This document shows, in pieces, positions 1 to 7,454 of a stretch of DNA of 50,340 bases. The notes below the pieces were generated by a model. It was not told the DNA's origin. It saw nothing but the letters and a program-made list of their open reading frames with translations, and did not search any database. Numbering within the stretch: the stretch's first letter is position 1; each line of letters starts with the position of its first letter. The stretch is from a virus. Made by a program: the position numbers and the translations under genes. The stretch is from IMG/VR virus record IMGVR_UViG_3300021247_000232, positions 1 through 50,340 of that record. One strand, 5' to 3'.

Positions 1-79
1 TTGTTCGCGCCCGTGTAGTGGGTTGGTGATGGGGTAGTATTGGTGACAACAACATCTAAAATCACCCGTCACGAGAGGG
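1..79 (+). other. Non-coding stretch upstream of the truncated dUTPase
   Basis: All three forward frames carry stops here, and none encodes dUTPase motif 1 (the AGxD region), which should lie just upstream of the dUTPase ORF. A GGTGA/TCACC inverted repeat is present. The stretch could be the 3' end of an intervening sequence such as a group I intron, or an assembly or window-edge effect. I cannot tell which. Confidence 0.4.
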
Positions 80-445
80 ATGAAAAATGGCACTAGCAAT
101 CAGGGCCCACACGAAAGAGTTTTAGTTCCGACTGGTTTGATTCTGGATATTCCAGAAGACTTTTCGGTTCGTATTCACCCTAGGTCAGGCATTTCTTATA
201 AGCAAGGCCTAACTCTAGTAAATGGTGAGGGTGTTATCGATGCGGATTATGTTGACGAACTATATATCATCATGTATAATGTATCTGATAACGGACATAT
301 GGTCAATAATGGCGACCGAATCGCACAAGCAGAAATGGTTCAAAAAGAAAAGTATGTTCTTTGGGAAATTTTTCAGAAGCCAAGTCAGAAATCAGAGCGT
401 GATGGCGGCATGGGTTCAACAGGAATAAACGTAAAAATAATATAA
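80..445 (+). CDS. dut: dUTPase (C-terminal part, motifs 2-5)
   Basis: dUTPase hydrolyses dUTP to dUMP and pyrophosphate, keeping uracil out of DNA and supplying dUMP for thymidylate synthesis. The 121 residues carry trimeric dUTPase motif 2 (PRSGIS, 34-39), motif 3 (GVIDADYVDE, 51-60), motif 4 (GDRIAQ, 78-83) and the C-terminal glycine-rich motif 5 (DGGMGSTG, 108-115). Motif 1, with its metal-binding Asp, is absent. The family is usually about 140-150 residues, so the N-terminus is missing. The only in-frame ATG after the upstream stop is at 80, and the GAGAGG before it is too close to be a good ribosome-binding site. The reading frame is therefore likely the second part of a split or interrupted gene. 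Family assignment is secure; the start is not. Confidence 0.85.
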   Translation: MKNGTSNQGPHERVLVPTGLILDIPEDFSVRIHPRSGISYKQGLTLVNGEGVIDADYVDELYIIMYNVSDNGHMVNNGDRIAQAEMVQKEKYVLWEIFQKPSQKSERDGGMGSTGINVKII

Positions 446-448
446 TAC

Positions 449-477
449 TTGACATTTCAGACCAGAAGTGTTATATA
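449..477 (+). promoter_or_regulatory. Sigma70-type promoter
   Basis: TTGACA (449-454), a 17-base spacer and TATATA (472-477). It sits between dut and hsp20 and probably drives the tRNA-like element and hsp20. Confidence 0.6.
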
Positions 478-481
478 TACC

Positions 482-512
482 AGTGTGAGAATGAGTAATG
501 CGTACTCACACT
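482..512 (+). terminator. Hairpin followed by TTTT
   Basis: AGTGTGAG (482-489) pairs with CTCACACT (505-512), an 8-bp stem, followed by a short T run. It could terminate the dut transcript, or act as an attenuator or 5' stabiliser of the transcript from the promoter at 449. Confidence 0.4.
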
Positions 513-515
513 TTT

Positions 516-586
516 GCGGGATAGTTTAATGAAAATACCTTGGTACCCCCAAGGTGATGTGAGTGTCAACCCTCATTCCCGCTCCA
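516..586 (+). tRNA. tRNA-Gly-like element, degenerate
   Basis: GCGGGA/TCCCGC acceptor arms (6 bp, then a T-T mismatch), an encoded TCCA end with the glycine-type U73, and a strong central hairpin (CCTTGG/CCAAGG). The D-arm is weak and the T-loop lacks the usual TTCRA. Read as a cloverleaf the anticodon would be ACC. It is either a decaying tRNA-Gly or a tRNA-like leader of hsp20. Confidence 0.4.
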
Positions 587-608
587 CTCTTCGCCTAATG
601 GGAAGAGT
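586..608 (+). other. Hairpin in the hsp20 leader
   Basis: ACTCTTC (586-592) and GAAGAGT (602-608) form a perfect 7-bp stem directly after the tRNA-like CCA. No T run follows, so it is more likely an RNA processing or stability element than a terminator. Confidence 0.35.
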
Positions 609-640
609 TCTAAACAACTTGCTTAATAGGAGTTAGCAAT

Positions 641-1153
641 ATGACTATCAATAAGATCCCTTATTTTGATCCTTTTTCTTTCAATAAGTCAATCGACAAG
701 TTTAACACTACTGTAGGCTTTGAACCAATTCTAAAGCGCCTTGCTGAATCATTTGAATCAATGCCTAAACTTCCAACTTATCCCCCATACAATATCAAGA
801 AGGTCGATGAAAACAAGTATGTCATCGAAATGGCTGTGGCTGGTTTTGGCCGTCAAGACATTGAACTTGAACTTCAGGATGGTATCTTGACCGTCAAAGG
901 TTCTATCACTTCAGAAGATGCAGACTATCTTTACAAGGGTATTGCTGATCGTGCATTCACTCGCCAGTTCACTCTTGCTGATGCTGTTGAAGTCAAGAAT
1001 GCAGATTTAATCAATGGTATGCTAAAGATTTGGCTTGAGCGTTTCATTCCTGAAGAGAAGAAGCCTAAGAAGATCAACATTGGCGAAAAGCCTGAAGATC
1101 ATAACGGTGAAGCTACAAAGCAGTTCTTATCAGAGAAATACGGCGAGAAGTAA
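641..1153 (+). CDS. hsp20: Small heat-shock protein (Hsp20/IbpA family)
   Basis: An ATP-independent chaperone that holds unfolding proteins in a refoldable state; homologues are common in T4-like phages of cyanobacteria and rhizobia. The alpha-crystallin domain spans roughly residues 48-140, with the family AGF turn (67-69), GILTVKG (81-87) and GMLKIWLER (126-134), and an IxI-type tail (INI, near 146). At 170 residues the length is normal. The ATG follows a good AGGAG site at about 8 bases. The gene lies downstream of its own promoter (449) and a structured leader containing a tRNA-like element. It is followed with a 1-base overlap by a small gene, then a terminator. Confidence 0.93.
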   Translation: MTINKIPYFDPFSFNKSIDKFNTTVGFEPILKRLAESFESMPKLPTYPPYNIKKVDENKYVIEMAVAGFGRQDIELELQDGILTVKGSITSEDADYLYKGIADRAFTRQFTLADAVEVKNADLINGMLKIWLERFIPEEKKPKKINIGEKPEDHNGEATKQFLSEKYGEK

Positions 1154-1305
1154 TGTCTAGATTTCTAAAGAGGCTATTCACTCCAAAAAGTGAACAACAG
1201 CGCATGTATGATTATCTTTGTCAAGCTACTGATCAGGTGCATTTGGAATGGCTTCAGCGCGAATGGGACCGTAAGTCCTACAATGAGAAGAATAACTGGC
1301 AATGA
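1153..1305 (+). CDS. Small DUF3563-like protein, 50 aa
   Basis: The start ATG shares its A with the stop codon of hsp20, so the two are translationally coupled. The product is basic at the N-terminus (RFLKRLF) and then a helix with acidic and aromatic residues. The pattern YL..A.D..HLEW..REWDR resembles the short DUF3563 proteins of proteobacteria, whose role is unknown. The resemblance is by eye only. Confidence 0.6.
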   Translation: MSRFLKRLFTPKSEQQRMYDYLCQATDQVHLEWLQREWDRKSYNEKNNWQ

Positions 1306-1358
1306 TACCGTATACAAATGAAGAGTCGGACTGGCTATCAGGCCAATAACAATATATA

Positions 1359-1388
1359 CAGAGGGGAAATTGTTTCCCTCTGTTTTTT
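1359..1388 (+). terminator. Rho-independent terminator after the hsp20 operon
   Basis: CAGAGGG (1359-1365) pairs with CCCTCTG (1376-1382), with further AAA/TTT pairing inside, followed by six T (1383-1388). It ends 12 bases before the pstS start. Confidence 0.85.
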
Positions 1389-1400
1389 ATGGAGAAGTGT

Positions 1401-2363
1401 ATGAAGAAACTATTAATTATTGCGGCAGCTTTGGGTCTATTCATTGTGCCAGCACTCTCAGCAGATGCAATTCGCATCGTTGGATCGTCTACCGTTTATC
1501 CTTTCACAACCGCTGTAGCAGAACAGTTTGCTAAGAAGACTGGCGCACTAGCACCAATCGTTGAATCAACTGGTACTGGCGGCGGAGTTAAGCTATTCTG
1601 TGCTGGTGATGGCCCAGATACTCCTGATGCAGTCAATGCTTCACGTAAGATGAAGAAGGAAGAAATTGATGCTTGTGTCAAGGCTGGCGTCAAGGGAACA
1701 GAAGTCATCGAAATTGGTCTAGATGCTATTGTTCTAGCAGCATCCAAGGATCATGTTGATATGAACTTGACAACTGAAGACCTTTATAGAGCTTTAGCAA
1801 AGTATGTTTTCATTGACGGCGGTTTCAAAGAGAATACTGCTAAGACATGGAAAGACATTCGTGCCGATCTTCCAGCTGACAAGATTGAAGTTCTAGGCCC
1901 ACCGCCAACTTCTGGTACCCGCGATTCATTCGTAGAGTTGGTACTTGAAAAGGAATGTAAGGCTGTTATCAAGAAGAACAACATTATCACATCGCCAGAA
2001 GATGAAAAGTCATTCTGTAAGTCTGTTCGTGAAGACGGCGCATATGTTGAAGCTGGTGAGAATGATAATCTAATCGTTCAGAAGATTGAAGCTAATCCTA
2101 CTGCGCTTGGTATCTTTGGATTCTCTTTCCTTGAACAGAATGCAAATGCTATTATAGGTACAACTATCAATGGCGTTGCGCCTGAGTATGAAGCAATCGC
2201 TGCCGGTCAGTATCCTATCTCGCGTAAGCTCTACGTATACTTCAAGACCTCGCATCTGGAATCTAATCCAGACCTGAAGAAGTTCATGGAAGAATATCAG
2301 AGTGAAGAAGCTATCGGTTCAGATGGCTATCTTGTAGACAAGGGTCTTATCCCGCTTAAGTAA
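1401..2363 (+). CDS. pstS: Phosphate-binding periplasmic protein PstS
   Basis: The substrate-binding component of the Pst phosphate transporter. Phage copies are thought to boost host phosphate uptake during infection. An N-terminal signal peptide (MKK plus a hydrophobic stretch, cleavage near residue 20) points to export. The phosphate-binding loops are visible: GSSTVYPF (28-35), ESTGTGGG (55-62) and TSGTRDSF (170-177). At 320 residues the length matches the family. I chose the ATG at 1401, which follows GGAGA and gives a clean signal peptide, rather than the in-frame ATG at 1389 inside the terminator T run. No pstC, pstA or pstB is present, so it must work with the host transporter. I saw no convincing Pho box upstream. 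Confidence 0.92.
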   Translation: MKKLLIIAAALGLFIVPALSADAIRIVGSSTVYPFTTAVAEQFAKKTGALAPIVESTGTGGGVKLFCAGDGPDTPDAVNASRKMKKEEIDACVKAGVKGTEVIEIGLDAIVLAASKDHVDMNLTTEDLYRALAKYVFIDGGFKENTAKTWKDIRADLPADKIEVLGPPPTSGTRDSFVELVLEKECKAVIKKNNIITSPEDEKSFCKSVREDGAYVEAGENDNLIVQKIEANPTALGIFGFSFLEQNANAIIGTTINGVAPEYEAIAAGQYPISRKLYVYFKTSHLESNPDLKKFMEEYQSEEAIGSDGYLVDKGLIPLK

Positions 2364-2366
2364 TAG

Positions 2367-2395
2367 TTGACATTATGGAGAGGGTGCTATATACT
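2367..2395 (+). promoter_or_regulatory. Consensus sigma70 promoter embedded in the pstS terminator
   Basis: TTGACA (2367-2372), a 17-base spacer and TATACT (2390-2395). The -10 hexamer forms the loop and first paired base of the terminator hairpin at 2377-2413. It drives the glycan cassette. Confidence 0.75.
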
Positions 2396-2413
2396 AGCAT
2401 CCTCTCTTCTTTT
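2377..2413 (+). terminator. pstS terminator
   Basis: A 12-13 bp stem, GGAGAGGGTGCTA (2377-2389) with TAGCATCCTCTCT (2395-2407), loop TATAC, T-rich tail TTCTTTT. It overlaps the downstream promoter. Confidence 0.75.
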
Positions 2414-2424
2414 ATAGGTATATC

Positions 2425-3180
2425 ATGAAACTCGTTATTGAAAAGTCTGTGATCGTTATCACTCCCACAATCGGTTCTCCAAAACTAGCAGACGCAATTG
2501 AAAGCGTTCAAAGACAAACATATGGTAATCTTGAACATCTTGTAGTCGTTGATGGATATGATTATGAAGATGCAACAAACGAAGCTTTTCGTTCTGCATG
2601 GCAAAGATTTCCTGATGGTAGTTTAAAGTCTGCCCGTGCTATGATTCTTCCTTACAATACAGGCGGTAATGGATTCTATGGTCATCGTATTTATTCTGGT
2701 GTTCCCCATTTACTCAATGCTGACTACATCTTCTTTCTTGATGAAGATAACTGGTATGAACCTGATCATGTAAAGTCTATGGTTGAAGTCTTAGACCAAG
2801 GTAATGATTTCGCTCATTCGCTTCGCAAGATTTATAATCCAGATAAGACATTCGTATGTGATGATAATTGCGAAGCTCTAGGCAAATGGCCCATCTATTT
2901 CACCCACAATGATCCCCAATATCTAATCGATACATCTTCATTTGCATTCAATCGTGAATTCATTCAAAAGACTTGTCATTTGTGGCATTCTGGTTGGGGC
3001 GGTGATCGTAGATATTTCTATAGCATCATGGCTGCAAATCCAAAGTGGGATACAAACTATAAGCACACCCTTTGCTATCGACTAGACGGCAATCCTGGCT
3101 CAGTTGATGCCAACTTCTTCATTGAAGGCAATAATAAGCAGCTTGAACACTACAATAACAATTTACCATGGATTAAGTAA
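2425..3180 (+). CDS. Glycosyltransferase, GT-A fold (family 2-like)
   Basis: Probably transfers a sugar from a nucleotide sugar to a phage or host acceptor. The N-terminus has the family 2 opening (VIVITPTIGSP, 9-19, then ESVQRQTY), and DEDNWYEPDH (106-115) is the metal- and nucleotide-binding DxD-type motif. At 251 residues it holds one catalytic domain with no transmembrane segment, so it should act in the cytoplasm. It is the first gene of a tightly spaced cassette read from the promoter at 2367; the next gene begins 2 bases after its stop. Donor and acceptor cannot be deduced. Confidence 0.8.
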   Translation: MKLVIEKSVIVITPTIGSPKLADAIESVQRQTYGNLEHLVVVDGYDYEDATNEAFRSAWQRFPDGSLKSARAMILPYNTGGNGFYGHRIYSGVPHLLNADYIFFLDEDNWYEPDHVKSMVEVLDQGNDFAHSLRKIYNPDKTFVCDDNCEALGKWPIYFTHNDPQYLIDTSSFAFNREFIQKTCHLWHSGWGGDRRYFYSIMAANPKWDTNYKHTLCYRLDGNPGSVDANFFIEGNNKQLEHYNNNLPWIK

Positions 3181-3182
3181 CA

Positions 3183-3905
3183 ATGGATTTAATCAATTTA
3201 ATATATGAGGTGCAGAAAGCACCAAACATCATGCTTAAGAAGAGTGAACAGCTAGAATTTGTTGGTCACTGTCTATCTAATGCAAACTACACCTATTCAC
3301 AGAACTATCAGGATGTGTTTGCACTATATGAAACGAAATACATGAAGGGTGGATATTTCGTAGAGTTTGGTGCTACTGATGGCGTATCTATCAGTAATTC
3401 ATATCTTCTTGAAAAGAGATATGGTTGGAAAGGCATTGTCGCAGAACCTAATCCATACTGGCATGAAGCTCTAACTAAAAATAGGGTTTGCCATGTCTCG
3501 AAAGATTGTGTATACTCCGAGACTGGTAAAGAGATTGAATTTATGGCATCTAATGCGCCTGATCTTTCTGGTATTAAAGAGTTTGCATCTAACGATGAAC
3601 ATACCGAAACTCGAAATAATGGTCAGACAATCATAGTGCCAACTATATCGCTTGTTGATTTACTAATCAAGTATAGTGCGCCAGACAATATTGACTATCT
3701 ATCTATCGATACAGAAGGTAGTGAGTATATTATTCTCAAAGCATTCTTTGATGACTCAAAAAACTATGAAATACAAAATATAACAGTAGAACACAACTAC
3801 ATACCTGAAGAAAGAGAAAAAATATTCCAACTTCTCTCTCAGAATGGATACAGAAGAAAGTTCCCTGAGTTTTCTCGCTGTGATGATTTCTACGTGAAAG
3901 GTTAA
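3183..3905 (+). CDS. FkbM-family SAM-dependent methyltransferase
   Basis: Likely O-methylates a sugar made or attached by neighbouring enzymes. SAM-binding motif I is seen as EFGATDGVS (61-69), with the EPN acidic loop (88-90), and the FkbM hallmark IDTEGSEY lies further on, followed by VEHN. The YSQNYQDVFALYE opening is typical of FkbM (Methyltransf_21) proteins. Length 240 residues. It sits between two glycosyltransferase-like genes with 2-base gaps. FkbM enzymes are common in polysaccharide and glycoprotein decoration loci. The substrate is unknown. Confidence 0.85.
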   Translation: MDLINLIYEVQKAPNIMLKKSEQLEFVGHCLSNANYTYSQNYQDVFALYETKYMKGGYFVEFGATDGVSISNSYLLEKRYGWKGIVAEPNPYWHEALTKNRVCHVSKDCVYSETGKEIEFMASNAPDLSGIKEFASNDEHTETRNNGQTIIVPTISLVDLLIKYSAPDNIDYLSIDTEGSEYIILKAFFDDSKNYEIQNITVEHNYIPEEREKIFQLLSQNGYRRKFPEFSRCDDFYVKG

Positions 3906-3907
3906 TT

Positions 3908-4810
3908 ATGAAAAACTTAATTATAGGCGGCGCATCTAATTATACTTGGGATCACTTGAAGTATTGGGTGAACTCTATTAAGAAGTCTGGCTTCGACGGT
4001 GATATTGTTTTGTGCGCTACAAACATTTCTAAAGAAACAATCGAAAAGCTAACACTAGAGGGAGTTATTTTAGAACTGTATGGTAATATGCAGCCAGATG
4101 GTAGCGTCAAGGCTCATAGTACTGGGGCGCCGCATGTGGAACGTTTCTTCTACATCTGGAACTTCCTGAATAAGAACAGAGATAAGTATCGATATGTAAT
4201 TACTACAGATACGCGCGATGTAGTTTTTCAGTCTAATCCTATGGTATGGCTAGATCGAAGATTGAAAGATTCAGATAAGAAGTTTGTCATTTCGTCAGAG
4301 GGTCTAAAGTATGAAGATGAACCTTGGGGAAACCAAAACTTGTTAGAAGCATTTGGCCCATACTTCCACAATCTGTATAAGTCGCGTTTGATCTATAATG
4401 TAGGAACACTTGCTGGATATGGAGAATATGTTTGCGATTTGATCTTTATGATTTTTCAAATGTCAATCAATCGTCCTATTCCAGTTGTTGATCAAGCTGT
4501 ATATAATGTACTATTGCAGCAGAATTTCTTTTACGATAATGCACTAATATCATTCAATTCAAGTGCTTGGGCTATTCAACTTGGTACAACTATTCAGGCC
4601 GTCAGGTCTGGCGCAGGCGACCTCGGCGCCATGGCTGTACGAGATCCAAGTTCGTTAATTCTATATCAAGCCAAGTATCTTGATGATCAGCCTGATATTG
4701 ATGAAGAGGGTTACATTGTGAATGCTCAAGGCAATCGCTTTGCTATCGTACACCAGTATGATCGCTGCGGTTTCTGGAGAGACAAGATTATGGAGAAATA
4801 TAATGACTAA
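3908..4810 (+). CDS. Putative glycosyltransferase with DxD motif, 300 aa
   Basis: Looks like a nucleotide-sugar-binding GT-A enzyme. YVITTDTRDVVFQ holds a DTRD motif of the type that binds the metal and sugar nucleotide, and AVYNVLL together with the HQYDR end matches the usual C-terminal pattern. The protein is soluble. Its last 8 bases overlap the epimerase gene. I cannot name the exact family; the assignment rests on the DxD motif, the predicted fold and the company of other sugar enzymes. Confidence 0.65.
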   Translation: MKNLIIGGASNYTWDHLKYWVNSIKKSGFDGDIVLCATNISKETIEKLTLEGVILELYGNMQPDGSVKAHSTGAPHVERFFYIWNFLNKNRDKYRYVITTDTRDVVFQSNPMVWLDRRLKDSDKKFVISSEGLKYEDEPWGNQNLLEAFGPYFHNLYKSRLIYNVGTLAGYGEYVCDLIFMIFQMSINRPIPVVDQAVYNVLLQQNFFYDNALISFNSSAWAIQLGTTIQAVRSGAGDLGAMAVRDPSSLILYQAKYLDDQPDIDEEGYIVNAQGNRFAIVHQYDRCGFWRDKIMEKYND

Positions 4811-5843
4811 GACAGCATTAGTATTAGGCGCTGGTGGATTCATCGGCAATCATATGGTCAATCGATTAAAATATGAGGGATATTGGGTTCGTGGTGTTGA
4901 CTTGAAGCATCCGGACTTTTGTATTTCAAAAGCAGACCATTTCGTTATTCGTGATCTTCGTGATCCGATCAATGTTCAAGAGTTAGTTGGTTGGGCAGGT
5001 TCTAATCGTGGCCCACACCAGACTTGGGCAAGACAGTTTGATGTGCCCTTTGATGAAATCTACCAGTTCGCAGCCGATATGGGTGGTGCTGGATATATCT
5101 TCACAGGTGAGAATGACGCTAATGTAATGCACAATTCTGCTATGATCAATCTGAATGTGCTTGATGCTGTGCGTGATATGAACAAGACTTATAACATAAG
5201 CAAGACGAAGATTTTCTATTCATCATCAGCTTGTATGTATCCGGAACACAATCAGTTAGATCCTGATAATCCAAACTGTGAGGAATCTTCTGCATATCCA
5301 GCCAATCCTGATTCTGAGTATGGATGGGAAAAGCTTTTCAGCGAACGTCTATATCTCGCATACAATCGTAACTATAATATCCCTGTTCGCATTGGTCGTT
5401 TCCATAATATCTATGGCCCGATGGGTACATGGAAAGGCGGCAAAGAAAAAGCACCTGCTGCTATCTGCCGTAAGGTAATTGAAGCAGATAAGTCTATTGA
5501 GATTTGGGGTGACGGTGAACAGACCCGTTCATTCTTATACATTGATGATTGTATTGATGCTATTCGTCTAATGATGGAGTCTGATTTCATGGGCCCAGTT
5601 AACATCGGCTCAGAAGAAATGGTAACTATCAATCAACTATCCGAAGTTGCTATGACCGTTCATGGTAAGATTCTTGAGATAGTACATATTCCTGGCCCGC
5701 TTGGAGTTCGTGGTCGCAACTCTCATAATAGATTGATTGAAGAGAAGCTTGGATGGAAGCCAAAGTACTCGTTGAATGATGGTATCACTTGGACATATAA
5801 CTGGATTGAGGAGCAGATTGCAAATGACAAAGCCGGTTCTTAA
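4803..5843 (+). CDS. GDP-mannose 3,5-epimerase-like NAD-dependent epimerase
   Basis: A short-chain dehydrogenase-fold sugar nucleotide epimerase. The NAD-binding GAGGFIG (9-15), the SSSACMYPE segment (140-148), the catalytic YGWEK (173-177) and the GRFHNIYGP..TWKGGKEKAP block (about 198-218) are nearly those of plant GDP-D-mannose 3',5'-epimerase, which makes GDP-L-galactose and GDP-L-gulose. This points to a GDP-linked substrate rather than a generic epimerase. I use the ATG at 4803, where homology begins; an upstream in-frame ATG (4722) lies inside the previous gene. The fucosyltransferase that follows uses a GDP-sugar, so the two may act in sequence. Confidence 0.85.
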   Translation: MTKTALVLGAGGFIGNHMVNRLKYEGYWVRGVDLKHPDFCISKADHFVIRDLRDPINVQELVGWAGSNRGPHQTWARQFDVPFDEIYQFAADMGGAGYIFTGENDANVMHNSAMINLNVLDAVRDMNKTYNISKTKIFYSSSACMYPEHNQLDPDNPNCEESSAYPANPDSEYGWEKLFSERLYLAYNRNYNIPVRIGRFHNIYGPMGTWKGGKEKAPAAICRKVIEADKSIEIWGDGEQTRSFLYIDDCIDAIRLMMESDFMGPVNIGSEEMVTINQLSEVAMTVHGKILEIVHIPGPLGVRGRNSHNRLIEEKLGWKPKYSLNDGITWTYNWIEEQIANDKAGS

Positions 5844-6723
5844 ACTTGGATTTACCGACACATTCGGTGCAATCTCCAACTTCTTCATAAACCAGTTAGA
5901 ACCTGATTACGAAATCATCCGTGATGATGTAGCGCCAGATTATCTTATCTTTGGTGATAAGAATTTTGGTAATAATAATGTTAGCTATAATGATAAGCGT
6001 TGTATCAAGATATTCTATACAGGCGAGAATGAAAGGCCTGGCGATTATACATGTCATTTTGCCATTTCATTCGATCATATAGATACAGAACAGCAGTATC
6101 GATTACCACTCTATGTTATCTACGACTATGATAACCAGAACCGTAATGTAGAAAACTCTAAGACTGTTAGTCGCCAAGCATCAGACCTGAATAAGAAGTT
6201 TAATGATAAGTTCTGTTCGTTTGTTGTCAAGAATGGTGCTTGTGCCAAAAGAAATTATTTCTTTCAGCGTATCAGTGAGTATCGTAAGATTGACAGTGGC
6301 GGTCCTTTGTTCAATAACATTGGATACATTCTGCCTAGAGGTGAAGAGTCCGTTTCATCCAAGATGAAGTTCTTGAATGACTATAAGTTCAATCTATGCT
6401 TTGAAAACTCTAGCTATCCAGGTTATGCAACCGAGAAGCTTTATGAAGCATATATGGGCGGCACAGTGCCTATATATTGGGGAAGCACGACAATAGAATG
6501 TGACTTCAACCCTAAAGCGTTTATAAATTGGCATGACTATCAAGACGATGATGCCTTCATGAAGGCAATCATTGAAGTGGATCAGACTCCAGAATTATAT
6601 GAAGAAATGTATCTGCAACCACTCTTCAACAATTGGAGAGAACCATATAACAAGTATATGGATATGGACAGATTCAGGCTTTGGTTTAAAAAGAATGTGT
6701 ATAAAGGCGTGATCAATCAATGA
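5824..6723 (+). CDS. Fucosyltransferase-like glycosyltransferase, GT10
   Basis: GT10 enzymes transfer L-fucose from GDP-fucose in alpha-1,3/4 linkage. Family blocks are clear: FCSFVV (130-135), RNYFFQRISEYRKIDSGG (143-160), FENSSYPGYATEK (193-205) and GTVPIYWG (213-220). There is no membrane anchor, as in bacterial members. The ATG at 5824 overlaps the epimerase end by 20 bases; the N-terminal MTKPVLKLGF reads as a natural start. No GDP-fucose synthesis genes (gmd, fcl) are present, so the donor may be host GDP-fucose or the GDP-L-galactose-type sugar expected from the preceding epimerase, since GDP-L-galactose is a close analogue of GDP-fucose. Confidence 0.88.
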   Translation: MTKPVLKLGFTDTFGAISNFFINQLEPDYEIIRDDVAPDYLIFGDKNFGNNNVSYNDKRCIKIFYTGENERPGDYTCHFAISFDHIDTEQQYRLPLYVIYDYDNQNRNVENSKTVSRQASDLNKKFNDKFCSFVVKNGACAKRNYFFQRISEYRKIDSGGPLFNNIGYILPRGEESVSSKMKFLNDYKFNLCFENSSYPGYATEKLYEAYMGGTVPIYWGSTTIECDFNPKAFINWHDYQDDDAFMKAIIEVDQTPELYEEMYLQPLFNNWREPYNKYMDMDRFRLWFKKNVYKGVINQ

Positions 6724-7454
6724 AGCGTAAAGCATTAATCATAACCCCAACAGCCACTAATATCTATTTCTCGGACGAATATGACCGAGAAAACCACTGG
6801 CGTTTTCGCAAGCCAGAGCGTACATATGATGTTTGTGTCGTAGTCTATAAAGATGATTTTGAACCGGAGCCCGGCACTTACGATATGATTATTCGTAAGA
6901 AGGGTTTGAAGTTCAAATTAATTCCTGAAATCTGCAAGATGATCAAGTGGGAAAATTATGACTATATTGGTACATGGGATGATGATTACGCTACAGATAT
7001 TCAGTCTGTTAATCGCGCATTGGAGATTGCTAGAAAGTTCGACTTTAGACTATTCCAGCAGGCTGCCATCTCATATAACTTCTATGATTGTCTAAAGCAT
7101 AATCCAGAGTTCGTCTTCACCGAGACAAACTTTATTGAGACTGGTGTGCCATTCTTTAGAAACGATATATTCAGAAGGTTCTTAGATTTCTTGAACGATT
7201 ATGAGTATAAAGTTTCTGAATGGGGTATTGACAAAGTGATGTGTTATCTGCTACAATGTACAGCACATGTTGTCCACGATACAACGGTAAAGCATATGCG
7301 ACCAGAAAGCTGGTACGATAAGACAGATGCGTTCCGCGATATGGAATATCTGATGAGAGAATTCTTCCCGAAGTATATGAAAGAGAAGTTTGGGATTGAT
7401 TATACATATGATGATAGGCAGATCACGTTTGCTGGATATAAGAAAGGTTCATAA
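6720..7454 (+). CDS. Putative glycosyltransferase (DUF707-like), 244 aa
   Basis: WDDDY (86-90) following YDYIGT is a DxD-type motif, and the later SEWGIDKVMC segment resembles the GLD block of DUF707 proteins, which are GT-A-fold glycosyltransferases of unknown specificity. The start ATG overlaps the GT10 stop by 4 bases and the stop shares one base with the next start. The family name is tentative; a sugar transferase role fits motif and neighbours. Confidence 0.6.
   Translation: MKRKALIITPTATNIYFSDEYDRENHWRFRKPERTYDVCVVVYKDDFEPEPGTYDMIIRKKGLKFKLIPEICKMIKWENYDYIGTWDDDYATDIQSVNRALEIARKFDFRLFQQAAISYNFYDCLKHNPEFVFTETNFIETGVPFFRNDIFRRFLDFLNDYEYKVSEWGIDKVMCYLLQCTAHVVHDTTVKHMRPESWYDKTDAFRDMEYLMREFFPKYMKEKFGIDYTYDDRQITFAGYKKGS

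Noticed and set aside
1300-1400. Pho box controlling pstS
   Set aside because: No pair of CTGTCAT-like repeats could be found; only a terminator and AT-rich sequence are visible.
4722-4802. N-terminal extension of the epimerase from the in-frame ATG at 4722
   Set aside because: It lies inside the upstream gene and adds residues before the NAD-binding start of the fold. The ATG at 4803 gives the natural N-terminus.
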